Shown in pieces: positions 19,188 to 28,148 of a stretch of 51,157 nt of DNA (position 1 is its first letter; every line of letters begins with the position of its first letter). The notes under the pieces were generated by a model. The model was not told the origin of the DNA and searched no databases. It saw only the letters and a list, made by a program, of their open reading frames with translations. The position numbers and the translations under genes were made by a program. The DNA comes from Herbaspirillum sp. (lineage in GTDB: Bacteria; Pseudomonadota; Gammaproteobacteria; Burkholderiales; Burkholderiaceae_D): contig NZ_JAGIBI010000010.1 in assembly GCF_017744395.1 (NCBI RefSeq), forward strand, positions 1 through 51,157, written 5' to 3'.

Positions 19188-19335
19188 ACATCTCATTAGT
19201 CAAAGCGCTTGCATTGGCTTAGAGTCTGGCTTTCCAACCAAGGCTGCAACGGGGAAAACGGATGAGTATCCGGGTTCCCGCCAGGCAGGACGCCAACGAG
19301 CCCTTGGGCCGATATCTATAAATCAAGGCTATGTG

Positions 19336-20475
19336 ATGGCACTCATCAATTACATTACCCAAGTCCAGTTCGACTATGGCGCACTGTCGCTGCTGCAGCA
19401 GGAATGCGAGCGCATCGGCATCAAGAAGCCGCTGGTGGTCACCGACATGGGCATCCGCAACGCCGGCCTGCTCGCCAAGGTGCTGGGCCAGTTGAAGGAC
19501 GGCGCCGCCGTCCCCGTGTACGACCAGACTCCCCCGAACCCGAACGAAAACGCCGTGCGCGGCGCCGTGGCGATGTTCCGTGAGGCCGGCTGCGACGGCA
19601 TCGTGGCCGTCGGCGGCGGTTCCTCGATCGACCTGGCCAAGGGCGTGGCGGTGTGCGGCACGCACGACGGCCCGCTGAAGTCCTTCGCGCTGATCGAAGG
19701 CGGCCTGTCCAACATCACCGCCAAGACCGCGCCGGTGATCGCCATCCCGACCACCGCCGGCACCGGCAGCGAAGTCGGCCGCGGCGCCATCCTGATCCTG
19801 GACGACGGCCGCAAGGTCGGTGTGATCTCTCCGTTTATCGTGCCCAAGGTCGCCATCTGCGACCCGGAACTGACGCTCGGCCTGCCGGCGCTGATGACTG
19901 CCGCCACCGGCATGGACGCCATCGCCCACTGCCTGGAAACCTTCATGGCGCCGGCCTTCAACCCGCCCGCCGACGGCATCGCGCTGGACGGCCTGTGGCG
20001 CGCCTGGGCGCATATCGAACGCGCCACCAAGGAGCCGGGCGACCGCGAAGCGCGCCTGAACATGATGAGCGCCTCGATGCAGGGCGCGATGGCGTTCCAG
20101 AAGGGCCTGGGCTGCGTGCACAGCCTGTCGCACTCGCTGGGCGGCATCAATCCGAAACTCCACCACGGCACCCTGAACGCTATCTTCCTGCCGGCCATCA
20201 TCGCTTTCAACGAAAGCGCCGAGACCATGGTCAAGGACAACAAGATGGCGCGCATGGCGCACGCCATGGGCTTGAAGAGCGGCGCCGAGATCGGCCCCGC
20301 CATCAAGGAAATGAGCAAGCGCCTTGGCCTGCCCGCCGGCCTGGGCGAGCTGGGCGTGACGGCCGACATGTTCCCCAGGATCATCCAGGGCGCATTGGCC
20401 GACCACAGCCACAAGACCAACCCGCGCGTGGCGTCGGAGCAGGACTACGAACGCATGCTGCAGCAATCCATGTGA
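19336..20475 (+). CDS. iron-containing (group III) alcohol dehydrogenase
   Basis: NAD(P)-dependent oxidation or reduction of an alcohol/aldehyde pair. The 379-residue product has the dinucleotide-binding AVGGGSSIDLAKG (residues 91-103), PTTAGTGSEV (138-147), and the iron ligands Asp194, His198, His262 and His276 (ATGMDAIAHCLE; CVHSLSHSLGG; KLHHGTLNA). It resembles 4-hydroxybutyrate-type dehydrogenases but the substrate cannot be assigned. The frame is open 56 codons upstream; ATG 19336 gives the family N terminus. Followed by an aldehyde dehydrogenase and a solute-binding protein, so it may catalyse the first oxidation of an imported hydroxy compound. Confidence 0.9.
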   Translation: MALINYITQVQFDYGALSLLQQECERIGIKKPLVVTDMGIRNAGLLAKVLGQLKDGAAVPVYDQTPPNPNENAVRGAVAMFREAGCDGIVAVGGGSSIDLAKGVAVCGTHDGPLKSFALIEGGLSNITAKTAPVIAIPTTAGTGSEVGRGAILILDDGRKVGVISPFIVPKVAICDPELTLGLPALMTAATGMDAIAHCLETFMAPAFNPPADGIALDGLWRAWAHIERATKEPGDREARLNMMSASMQGAMAFQKGLGCVHSLSHSLGGINPKLHHGTLNAIFLPAIIAFNESAETMVKDNKMARMAHAMGLKSGAEIGPAIKEMSKRLGLPAGLGELGVTADMFPRIIQGALADHSHKTNPRVASEQDYERMLQQSM

Positions 20476-20503
20476 TGCGCAAAACGTAATCGCAACCCAG
20501 CCG

Positions 20504-20535
20504 GCCGCCCCTCGTCCACAAGAGGTGCGGCTTTT
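20504..20535 (+). terminator. probable terminator after the alcohol dehydrogenase
   Basis: GCCGCCCCTC (20504-20513) pairs with GAGGTGCGGC (20522-20531) with one mismatch, then TTTT. The short T-run makes partial read-through to the next gene likely. Confidence 0.55.
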
Positions 20536-20600
20536 CGCGCACGACCCCGCCGGGGCGGCGCCCAACATTGACAGACTATTCAATAAACCAGGAGCACATC

Positions 20601-22187
20601 GTGAGCTTGAACATCCTCGGACATAACTACATCGGCGGCCAGCGCAGCGGCAAGGGCGAGGTCAAACTGCACAGCGTGGACGCCACCACCGGCGCGCTGT
20701 TCGAAACGCCGTTCCTGACCGCGACCGAAGCCGAAGTCGCCGCCGCCGTGCGGGCGGCCGAGAAGGTTTATCCGGCTTACCGCGCGACCACCTCGCAACA
20801 GCGCGCCGCTTTCCTGGACGCCATCGCCGATGAAATCGATGCGCTGGGCGACGACTTCATCGCCGCCGTCGCGCGCGAAACCGCGTTGCCGGCAACGCCG
20901 CGCCTGACCGGCGAGCGCGCCCGCACCAGCGGCCAGATGCGCCTGTTCGCCAAGGTCCTGCGCCGCGGCGATTTCTACGGCGCCCGTATCGACACCGCGC
21001 TGCCCGACCGCAAGCCGCTGCCGCGCCCGGACATCCGCCAGTACAAGATCGGCGTCGGCCCGGTGGCCGTGTTCGGCGCCAGCAACTTCCCGCTGGCATT
21101 CTCGGTGGCCGGCGGCGATACTGCAGCCGCCCTGGCGGCCGGCTGCCCGGTGGTGTTCAAGGCCCACAGCGGCCACCTGGTGACGTCCGAACTGGTGGCT
21201 GACGCCATCGAGCGCGCCGTCAAGAAGACCGGCATGCCGGCCGGCACCTTCAACATGGTCTACGGCAGCGTCGGCGGCCAACTGGTCAAGAGCCCCGAGA
21301 TCCAGGCGGTCGGCTTCACCGGTTCGCTGCGCGGCGGCCGCGCCCTGTGCGACATGGCGGCGGCGCGTCCGCAGCCGATCCCGGTGTTCGCCGAGATGTC
21401 CAGCATCAACCCCATCATCCTGATGCCCGAAGCGCTCAAGGCGCGCGGCGAAACCATCGCCAAGGAACTGGCGGCATCGGTGGTGGTCGGCTGCGGCCAG
21501 CTGTGCACCAACCCCGGCCTGCTGATGGGCGTGCGTTCGCCCGAGCTGAGCGCCTTCATCGACAGCCTGTCGGGCGCGATCTCCGGCCAGTCCCCGGCCA
21601 CCATGCTCAACAGCGAAGCGCTGTCGCACTACAACGGCGGCGTGGCGCGCCTGACCCAGTTGCCGGGCGTGAAGGTCATCGCCACCGGCGGCAGCAGCTA
21701 CACCCAGGCGGTGCCGCACCTGTTCAAGGCGGATCCCTCCCTGCTGTTCTCCAAGGAAGCGCCGCTGGAAGAAGAAGTGTTCGGTCCCTGCACCGTGATC
21801 GTGGAACTGGAAAGCCGCGAGCAACTGATCGACTTTGCCGCCAGCATGAACGGCCAGCTGACCGCCACGCTGCAAGCCGAAATCGGTGACCTGCAGGGCA
21901 ACCAGGACCTGATCGCGCTGCTGGAGCAGAAGGCCGGCCGCCTGCTGCTGAACGGCTACCCGACCGGCGTCGAGGTATGCGATGCGATGGTCCACGGCGG
22001 CCCGTACCCGGCGACTTCGGATGCGCGCGGCACGTCGGTCGGCACGCTGGCCATCGAGCGCTTCCTGCGCCCGGTGTGCTACCAGAACTACCCGGACGCG
22101 ATGCTGCCGGTGCCGCTGCAAAACGCCAACCCGCTGGGCCTGATGCGCCTGGTCGATGGCGAAATGACGCGCGCCACCGTCGGCTGA
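20601..22187 (+). CDS. aldehyde dehydrogenase, 2,5-dioxovalerate (ketoglutarate semialdehyde) type
   Basis: The 528-residue product belongs to the ALDH superfamily; the order of motifs matches the ketoglutarate-semialdehyde dehydrogenase group: GPVAVFGASNFPLAFSVAGGD (residues about 153-173, oxyanion Asn162), PVVFKAHSGH with cofactor Lys187, general base Glu265 (VFAEMSSINP) and nucleophile Cys302 (GCGQLCTNPG). It would oxidise a semialdehyde to the acid using NAD(P)+. Translation starts at GTG 20601, six bases after AGGAG (20590-20594); the open frame begins earlier but has no ribosome binding site there. The substrate is not certain; succinate semialdehyde is an alternative. Confidence 0.9.
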   Translation: MSLNILGHNYIGGQRSGKGEVKLHSVDATTGALFETPFLTATEAEVAAAVRAAEKVYPAYRATTSQQRAAFLDAIADEIDALGDDFIAAVARETALPATPRLTGERARTSGQMRLFAKVLRRGDFYGARIDTALPDRKPLPRPDIRQYKIGVGPVAVFGASNFPLAFSVAGGDTAAALAAGCPVVFKAHSGHLVTSELVADAIERAVKKTGMPAGTFNMVYGSVGGQLVKSPEIQAVGFTGSLRGGRALCDMAAARPQPIPVFAEMSSINPIILMPEALKARGETIAKELAASVVVGCGQLCTNPGLLMGVRSPELSAFIDSLSGAISGQSPATMLNSEALSHYNGGVARLTQLPGVKVIATGGSSYTQAVPHLFKADPSLLFSKEAPLEEEVFGPCTVIVELESREQLIDFAASMNGQLTATLQAEIGDLQGNQDLIALLEQKAGRLLLNGYPTGVEVCDAMVHGGPYPATSDARGTSVGTLAIERFLRPVCYQNYPDAMLPVPLQNANPLGLMRLVDGEMTRATVG

Positions 22188-22308
22188 GCCGACCGGAAAC
22201 AAGGCATGCGCCATAAGGCGCATGCCCGGGAAGTCGCACAAGAAAGCACATAAGAAATCGAAATGGGCCGCGGCGCGATGCCGCGGCTTCCACCCGGAGG
22301 AGGAGACC

Positions 22309-23517
22309 TTGAAGAAGAACATCAAGCGCGCGGCCGTGTCCGCCGCCATGTGCGCCTTGTTTGGCGCATCCCTGCCGGTGCAGGCCGCCGGCGACACCAT
22401 CAAGATCGGTTTCATCACCGACCTGTCCGGCACCTACGCCGACATGGACGGCCAGGGCGGCATCGAAGCCATCAAGATGGCCATTGCGGACGCCGGCGGC
22501 AGCATCAACGGCAAGAAGATCGAATTCGTGTTCGCCGACCACCAGAACAAGGCCGACATCGCCGCCAACAAGGCGCGCGAATGGTTCGACCGCGACGGCG
22601 TCGACATGCTGGTGGGCGGCGTGAACTCGGCCGCCAGCCTGGCCATGGGCAAGGTCGCGGGCGAGAAGAAGAAGGTGTTCCTCTCGGTCGGCGCCGGCAC
22701 CACGCGCCAGACCAACGAGGAATGCAACGCCTACACCGTCCAGTACGCCTACGACACCACCGCGCTGGCGCGCGGCACGGGCGCCGCCATCACCAAGCAG
22801 GGCGGCAAGTCGTGGTTCTTCGTGACGGCCGACTACGCGTTCGGCACCTCGCTTGAGAAAGACACCAGCGAAGTGGTGAAGGCCGGCGGCGGCACCGTCG
22901 TGGGCCAGGTGCGCGCGCCGCTGGCGACCTCCGACTTCTCGTCGTTCCTGCTGCAGGCGCAATCCTCCAAGGCGCAGATTTTGGGCCTGGCGGTGGCCGG
23001 CGGCGACATCATCAACGCCATCAAGGCGGCCAATGAATTCGGCGTGAACAAGACGATGAAGCTGGCGGGCCTGCTGATCTTCATCACCGATACCCACGCG
23101 CTGGGCCTGCAGGTCACGCAGGGCATGTACCTGACCGACGGCTGGTATTGGGACATGAACGACCAGTCGCGCGCATGGGGCAACCGCTACTTCGGCAAGA
23201 TGAAGAAGATGCCGACCATGTTCCAGGCCGGCGACGCTTCGGCGGTGGGGCAGTACCTGAAGGCGGTCAAGGCCGTGGGCAGCACCGATGCCGACCGTGT
23301 GATGGACTACCTGCGCAAGAACAAGATCAACGATTTCTTCACCTCCAACGGCGTCATCCGTCCGGACGGCCGCATGGTGCACGACATGTACCTGATGGAA
23401 GTGAAAAAGCCGTCCGAATCCAAGCGTCCGTGGGACTACTACAAGCTGGTGCAGACCATTCCCGGCGAGCAGGCCTACATGACCAAGGCCGAGTCCAAAT
23501 GCGCGCTGTGGAAGTAA
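22309..23517 (+). CDS. ABC transporter periplasmic substrate-binding protein, LivJ/amide-urea type, without permease neighbours
   Basis: The 402-residue product starts at TTG 22309 after GGAGGAG and has a signal peptide (MKKNIKRAAVSAAMCALFGASLPVQA). The mature part is a type I periplasmic-binding fold (IKIGFITDLSGTYADMDGQGG; AIKMAIADAGGSINGKKIEFVFADHQNKADIAANKAREWFD). Such proteins deliver ligands to LivHMGF-type ABC importers. No permease or ATPase gene accompanies it, so it must share a transporter encoded elsewhere. Its place after two dehydrogenases suggests the ligand is the substrate or precursor of that pathway. Confidence 0.88.
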   Translation: MKKNIKRAAVSAAMCALFGASLPVQAAGDTIKIGFITDLSGTYADMDGQGGIEAIKMAIADAGGSINGKKIEFVFADHQNKADIAANKAREWFDRDGVDMLVGGVNSAASLAMGKVAGEKKKVFLSVGAGTTRQTNEECNAYTVQYAYDTTALARGTGAAITKQGGKSWFFVTADYAFGTSLEKDTSEVVKAGGGTVVGQVRAPLATSDFSSFLLQAQSSKAQILGLAVAGGDIINAIKAANEFGVNKTMKLAGLLIFITDTHALGLQVTQGMYLTDGWYWDMNDQSRAWGNRYFGKMKKMPTMFQAGDASAVGQYLKAVKAVGSTDADRVMDYLRKNKINDFFTSNGVIRPDGRMVHDMYLMEVKKPSESKRPWDYYKLVQTIPGEQAYMTKAESKCALWK

Positions 23518-23534
23518 GACAGGTATAGGTTTAA

Positions 23535-23558
23535 CCGGCGCTTCCGAAGAAGCGCCGG
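23535..23558 (+). other. hairpin after the substrate-binding protein gene
   Basis: CCGGCGCTT (23535-23543) pairs perfectly with AAGCGCCGG (23550-23558) around CCGAAG; a short TTTT comes five bases later. A weak terminator or a 3'-end stability stem placed before the stronger terminator at 23602. Confidence 0.5.
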
Positions 23559-23601
23559 ACAGGTTTTGAGCAGAAAGTCTGATGTGGATCGGACCATGTT
23601 C

Positions 23602-23635
23602 AACGCATCCCGGGCGACCGGGGTGCGTTTTTTTT
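23602..23635 (+). terminator. intrinsic terminator
   Basis: AACGCATCCCGG (23602-23613) pairs with CCGGGGTGCGTT (23618-23629), with one G-U pair and a GCGA loop, followed by a run of eight T. It ends the dehydrogenase and binding-protein transcript. Confidence 0.85.
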
Positions 23636-23654
23636 CGTCCGTTGAACGGCGCGC

Positions 23655-24116
23655 TCAGCCGCGGCGCGGCACTTGCGGGCGCATCGACACGCCCAGGCGG
23701 TTCCAGGCGTTGATGAGGGCCACGGCGAAGGTGATGTTGGCGATCTCGGTGTCGCTGAAGTGCTGCTGCATCAGGGCGAAGGCGGCATCCTCCTTCTCGC
23801 CGTCCTGGTGCTTCAGGTCGGTGAAGCGCTCGGCCCAGTTCAGCGCGGCGCGTTCCGGTTCGGTGAAGAACGGGATCTCGCGCCAGGCGGCCAGGGTGTT
23901 CAGGCGCCGCTGGTCTTCGCCGGCCTTGAGCAGGTCGTGCGAATGCATGTCGGCGCAGAAGGCGCAGCCATTGATCTGCGACACGCGCAGGAACAGCAGT
24001 TCCAGCAGCCTCGGGTCGACGCCGCTCCGGTGCACGGCATCGTTGGCCTGGAGCAGGGCGTTGAAGGCGGGAGCGGCGAGTTTGGTGTGTTGCAGGCGTT
24101 GCTTGAAGTCGGACAC
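23655..24116 (-). CDS. carboxymuconolactone decarboxylase/AhpD-like protein, ECF41 partner
   Basis: The 153-residue product has the AhpD-like all-helical fold with the redox centre E39...C51-A-F-C54-x3-H58 (QINGCAFCADMHSH). Members act as alkylhydroperoxidases or reductases; the true substrate of those paired with ECF41 is not known. Translation begins at GTG 24116, seven bases after AAGGAG; a longer in-frame start exists but lacks a ribosome binding site. Its upstream region carries the ECF41 promoter motif and it lies next to the ECF41-type sigma gene, the C of the COE set (carboxymuconolactone decarboxylase, oxidoreductase, epimerase). Confidence 0.9.
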   Translation of the reverse strand: MSDFKQRLQHTKLAAPAFNALLQANDAVHRSGVDPRLLELLFLRVSQINGCAFCADMHSHDLLKAGEDQRRLNTLAAWREIPFFTEPERAALNWAERFTDLKHQDGEKEDAAFALMQQHFSDTEIANITFAVALINAWNRLGVSMRPQVPRRG

Positions 24117-24176
24117 GGCATTTCTCCTTGAGATGAGGGATCGACGCCGGCGCACATGGCCGGTGTACCTCCATAA

Positions 24177-24203
24177 GACGGAGCGCCAAGTCGGCTTGTG
24201 ACA
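24177..24203 (-). promoter_or_regulatory. ECF41-type promoter of the AhpD-like gene
   Basis: On the minus strand TGTCACA (24203-24197) is followed after exactly 16 bases by CGTC (24180-24177). This is the bipartite motif reported for ECF41 sigma targets. Transcription would start around 24170, about 54 bases before the GTG start. An A8 tract lies directly upstream of the -35 box and could act as an UP element. Confidence 0.8.
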
Positions 24204-24235
24204 GTTTTTTTTAAAAAAAACGGAAAATTTTTTTT
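24204..24235. repeat. A/T homopolymer tracts between sigma gene and its target
   Basis: T8-A8 followed by CGG, A4 and T8 makes a striking AT island in GC-rich sequence. On the minus strand it gives A8-T4...T8-A8, starting right at the TAA stop of the sigma gene and ending at the -35 box of the next gene. It may end the sigma transcript, bend the DNA or serve as an UP element. Homopolymers are also prone to length change. Confidence 0.55.
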
Positions 24236-25211
24236 AGGAGCGCAAGGTCTGGCGGGCGATCGCCGCCAGTTTGTCCGGGTTGCGCACGACATAGATTTCC
24301 GCAATGAGGCCGTTCTCGGTCTCCAGCACCTGGGCCGATTCCAGCTTGCCGTCCACATAACGCAACAGGCCCGCACTGCCATTGATCCAGGCGGCCCGAT
24401 AGGCGATGCGTTGGCCGAAGCGGCGGATGTTGGCGTAGTACAGCCAGGAGATGCGCGCGCCCGAGAACAGCGGATGCGGAAAGGACGATACCTTGCCGCC
24501 GCCGTCGCCGATCAGGCGCGCGTCTTCGGCCAGCAGGCTTAGCATGGCCTCGCGCTCGCCGCTTTGCACCGCCTGCATGAACTTTTGCAGCAGGGCGTCA
24601 TGGGTTTCACGGGAGACGGGGGCGGAGGCGGTGCGTAGCGGCTTGCGCGGTACGGCGCTGCGCTTGCCGGCTTCTTCGTGCCTGGCCAGACGTTCGCGCG
24701 CGCGGTGCACCAGCTGGCGGCAGCTCGCTTCGCTCTTTTGCAGGATGGCGGCGATGTCGGGATAGTCGTTGTCGAACACTTCGCGCAGCAGGAAGGCGGC
24801 GCGTTCCTCGGGTTTCAGGCGTTCGAGCAGCAGCAGGTAGGCGAAGGAGACGTCGCTGTGCTGTTCCAGCAGCGCTTCGGGCGAGGGCGCCAGCAGCGCA
24901 TCGCCGGACAGGTCGATTCCGGGGCCGGCTTCGGCCAGGTCCACCAGCGGTTCCGGCAGCCAGTGGCCGACGTAGGATAGGCGTTCCTGCTGCGCCTGGC
25001 GCAGGCGGTCGATGCACAGCCGCGTGACGACGGTGACCAGCCAGGCTTCGGCCGATTCCAGCGCTTGCGTATCCTGGCCGTGCCAGCGCAGCCAGGCGTC
25101 CTGCAGCACGTCCTCGGCATCGCTGCGCGAGCCCAGCATGCGGTAGGCCACGCCGAACAGGCGCGGCCGGTGGCGGCTGAAGAGGTCGAGGTCGTCGCTG
25201 CCGGCGCCCAT
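24234..25211 (-). CDS. ECF41-family RNA polymerase sigma factor with SnoaL-like C-terminal domain
   Basis: The 325-residue product has sigma region 2 (RPRLFGVAYRMLGSRSDAEDVLQDAWLRW, about 15-43), region 4 (RLKPEERAAFLLREVFDNDYPDIAAIL, about 131-157) and a SnoaL-like domain (about 200-325). It carries the three ECF41 signatures: WLPEPL in the linker (84-89), DGGGK (236-240) and NPDKL (311-315). In the known family the C-terminal domain replaces an anti-sigma factor and modulates activity. The start codon is 13 bases after the hemB stop, so the gene is probably co-transcribed with hemB. The inducing signal is unknown. Confidence 0.93.
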   Translation of the reverse strand: MGAGSDDLDLFSRHRPRLFGVAYRMLGSRSDAEDVLQDAWLRWHGQDTQALESAEAWLVTVVTRLCIDRLRQAQQERLSYVGHWLPEPLVDLAEAGPGIDLSGDALLAPSPEALLEQHSDVSFAYLLLLERLKPEERAAFLLREVFDNDYPDIAAILQKSEASCRQLVHRARERLARHEEAGKRSAVPRKPLRTASAPVSRETHDALLQKFMQAVQSGEREAMLSLLAEDARLIGDGGGKVSSFPHPLFSGARISWLYYANIRRFGQRIAYRAAWINGSAGLLRYVDGKLESAQVLETENGLIAEIYVVRNPDKLAAIARQTLRS

Positions 25212-25224
25212 GCCCGCGCCTGGG

Positions 25225-26259
<1,035 letters not shown>

Positions 26260-26330
26260 TCAGTTCAATGTGTCGCTAATTGATATCAACCTAGGATAAG
26301 TTCTAGGAAAATGTCGTTATGTTCTGAAAA

Positions 26331-26497
26331 TTGAGGCTCCCGCAGGAAGTTTTGCAACTTTCCATAGGGGCACCAATCTTACGTTCAGGCAATTCGTTGC
26401 CTCCCGCTTCCCCTTCCCTCCCTGAGCGGGGCTGATCGCGCAAGCGAAAGGCGTTCGGCCTTGGAGAGATTTCCCCTCTCTCCAAGGCCTTTTTTAT
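26331..26497 (+). ncRNA. candidate structured small RNA in the engB-hemB gap
   Basis: The plus strand, which carries no gene here, holds four hairpins in a row and ends in a strong terminator. Stem 1: AGGCAA (26387-26392), TTCG loop, TTGCCT. Stem 2: CCCGCT (26403-26408) with AGCGGG (26425-26430) exposing a 16-base pyrimidine loop, TCCCCTTCCCTCCCTG. Stem 3: TCGC-GCAA-GCGA (26436-26447). Then the terminator at 26457-26496. Upstream, GGAAGTTTTGCAACTTTCC (26345-26363) folds too and may be the 5' part. The 5' end is uncertain: TTGCAA (26352-26357) with a poor -10 (CAATCT) would start near 26386. The CU-rich loop could pair with Shine-Dalgarno sequences. No match to 6S, 4.5S, tmRNA or RNase P RNA was recognised. 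Confidence 0.55.
26457..26496 (+). terminator. strong plus-strand intrinsic terminator without an upstream gene
   Basis: GGCCTTGGAGAG (26457-26468) pairs perfectly with CTCTCCAAGGCC (26478-26489), followed by seven T. The T-run exists only on the plus side, so it cannot serve the minus-strand genes engB and hemB. Confidence 0.85.
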
Positions 26498-26548
26498 TGC
26501 CTGCCCGGTCCTCTCGTCTCTTCCGCCTCTTTATTCTTCAAAACCGGC

Positions 26549-27262
26549 TTATTCGGCGGCCGGCGGCGTTTCTTCGCCTGCTTCATCTTCCTCGCCGGAT
26601 TCGATCAGCCCGGCCAGTTGCAGGATCTTGTCATTGGCCTCATCCAGGCCGGTGCGCTTGAGCGCCGAGAACAACTGCGCCGTGAACGGGAACGGCTTGC
26701 CGTTTTCGTCGACGTAGCTGGCCAGGTAGGTCTGGGCCTGGCGCAAGGCCTTGGTGGCGTCGTTACGGTTGAGCTTGTCGGCCTTGCTCAAAATGCAATG
26801 GATGGGTTTGCCGGTCGGCGCGAACCACTCGATCATCTGGATATCGAGGTCGGTGAAGGGGCGGCGCGAGTCGACGATCAGCACCAGCGCGGCCAGTTGC
26901 TGGCGATAGCGCACGTAGTCGCCCAGCAGCGCCTGCCAATGGTGCTTGGCCGAGCCGGACACTTCCGCGTAGCCGTAGCCGGGCAGGTCGACCAGCAGGG
27001 CGCGGATCTCGTCGGGGCGCGCTTCGTCGTTGCGGTGCTGGCCGACATGGGCGCCGCCGATGGAGAAGTAATTGATGTGCTGGGTGCGGCCGGGCGTCTT
27101 GGAGGCGAAGGCCAGGCGCTTCTGGTTGCACAGCACGTTGATCGCGGAGGACTTGCCGGCGTTGGAGCGGCCGGCGAAGGCGACTTCCGGCACATCGGTC
27201 TTGGGCAGGTCCCGCAAATGGTTGACGGTAGTGAAGAAGCGGGCTTGCCAAAGTTGCGACAT
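26549..27262 (-). CDS. engB: ribosome biogenesis GTP-binding protein EngB (YsxC/YihA)
   Basis: EngB is an essential GTPase acting late in 50S assembly. The 237-residue product has G1 GRSNAGKSS (31-39), G2 TPGRTQ (56-61), G3 DLPGYGYA (92-99) and G4 SKADK (159-163). The frame is open 30 codons further upstream, but [10 protein letters not shown] at 27262 is the family N terminus. The C terminus has an acidic tail ([17 protein letters not shown]). Divergent from the cytochrome c4 gene. Confidence 0.95.
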   Translation of the reverse strand: MSQLWQARFFTTVNHLRDLPKTDVPEVAFAGRSNAGKSSAINVLCNQKRLAFASKTPGRTQHINYFSIGGAHVGQHRNDEARPDEIRALLVDLPGYGYAEVSGSAKHHWQALLGDYVRYRQQLAALVLIVDSRRPFTDLDIQMIEWFAPTGKPIHCILSKADKLNRNDATKALRQAQTYLASYVDENGKPFPFTAQLFSALKRTGLDEANDKILQLAGLIESGEEDEAGEETPPAAE

Positions 27263-27307
27263 GGTGGGGCAGAAATCCGAAAGAGGGGCAAAAAATGCAG
27301 AAAAGCT

Positions 27308-27317
27308 ATTGTACAAT
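27308..27317. promoter_or_regulatory. palindromic -10 region in the engB/cytochrome c4 divergent gap
   Basis: ATTGTACAAT reads TACAAT on both strands (plus 27312-27317, minus 27313-27308). Both -10 boxes lack a clear -35 partner. The minus-strand one would give a leader of about 40 bases to engB. Confidence 0.35.
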
Positions 27318-27470
27318 GGCCCGATACCCATTGCCGTGTTGACGCCGGGCAAGTAAAAATGGCGGCCATTGGAGACAGGTCAAAAGACCGGCATTTAGGT
27401 ATGGGGGCAGCCAGCCGCCAACGGGCAGAATCTCTGAATTCCACAACCACAATAAGTATTAGGGTGACGA

Positions 27471-28133
27471 ATGAACCGTGCTTTTTCCCCATTTCTGAAA
27501 ACCGTATTTGTTGCATTCCTGGCAGTGTCTTCTCTGGCACATGCCGCTGAAGAGAAAAAGGCGGCCGCCAAGGCCGATCCGGCCAAAGGCGAAGCGCTCT
27601 ACACCAACGGCGATAACGCCCGCAATATCGTGGCCTGCGTCTCTTGCCACGGCGCCGCCGGCAACTCGACCATCACGCAGAATCCCAAGCTGGCCGGCCA
27701 GCACGAGGCCTACATCGCCAAGCAACTGATGAACTTCCGTTCGCCGGAACGCAACAATCCGGTCATGTCGCCGCTGGCCAAGGCCCTGTCCGACGACGAC
27801 ATCAAGAATGTCGCGGCCTTCCTGTCGGCGCAGTCGCCCAAGCCGGGCGCGGCCAAGGACAAGGACACGATCGACCTTGGCAAGCACATCTGGCGCGGCG
27901 GCATTGCCGCCAAGAACGTACCGGCCTGCGCCGGCTGCCACAGCCCGAACGGCGCCGGCATCCCGGCCCAGTATCCGCGCCTGGCCGGCCAGCACCAGGA
28001 CTATACGGTGGCGCAACTGACCAGCTTCCGCGGCGGCGGCCGCAACAACAGCCCGCAGATGACGGCCATCGCCGAGCGTTTGTCGGACAAGGAAATCAAG
28101 GCCGTGGCGGATTACATCGCCGGCCTGAAGTAA
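27471..28133 (+). CDS. dihaem cytochrome c4
   Basis: The 220-residue product has a signal peptide (MNRAFSPFLKTVFVAFLAVSSLAHA) and two cytochrome c domains with haem sites C56-V-S-C-H60 and C153-A-G-C-H157. In each domain the NPKLAGQH/YPRLAGQH motif precedes the candidate Met ligands (NPVM and SPQM). Cytochrome c4 passes electrons from the bc1 complex to terminal oxidases such as cbb3. It lies just before resB-ccsA, which attach haem to such proteins. Confidence 0.94.
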   Translation: MNRAFSPFLKTVFVAFLAVSSLAHAAEEKKAAAKADPAKGEALYTNGDNARNIVACVSCHGAAGNSTITQNPKLAGQHEAYIAKQLMNFRSPERNNPVMSPLAKALSDDDIKNVAAFLSAQSPKPGAAKDKDTIDLGKHIWRGGIAAKNVPACAGCHSPNGAGIPAQYPRLAGQHQDYTVAQLTSFRGGGRNNSPQMTAIAERLSDKEIKAVADYIAGLK

Positions 28134-28148
28134 GGAACCGATCCGGGG

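Noticed and set aside
20568..20573. Perfect TTGACA before the aldehyde dehydrogenase gene
   Set aside because: At 16-18 bases downstream the sequence is the ribosome binding site region (GGAGCA), with no -10 box, so it is not called a promoter.
20580..22433. Open frame of 617 codons on the minus strand opposite the aldehyde dehydrogenase
   Set aside because: Same reason: shadow of a well-supported gene, no ribosome binding site and no recognisable motif.
23602..23635. Terminator as evidence for another small RNA on the plus strand
   Set aside because: It lies 85 bases after the binding-protein gene and is explained as its terminator.
26331..26497. 6S RNA identity for the engB-hemB RNA candidate
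   Set aside because: The fold is a row of separate hairpins and not the long rod with a central bubble; no 6S consensus segments were recognised. A covariance-model search would decide.
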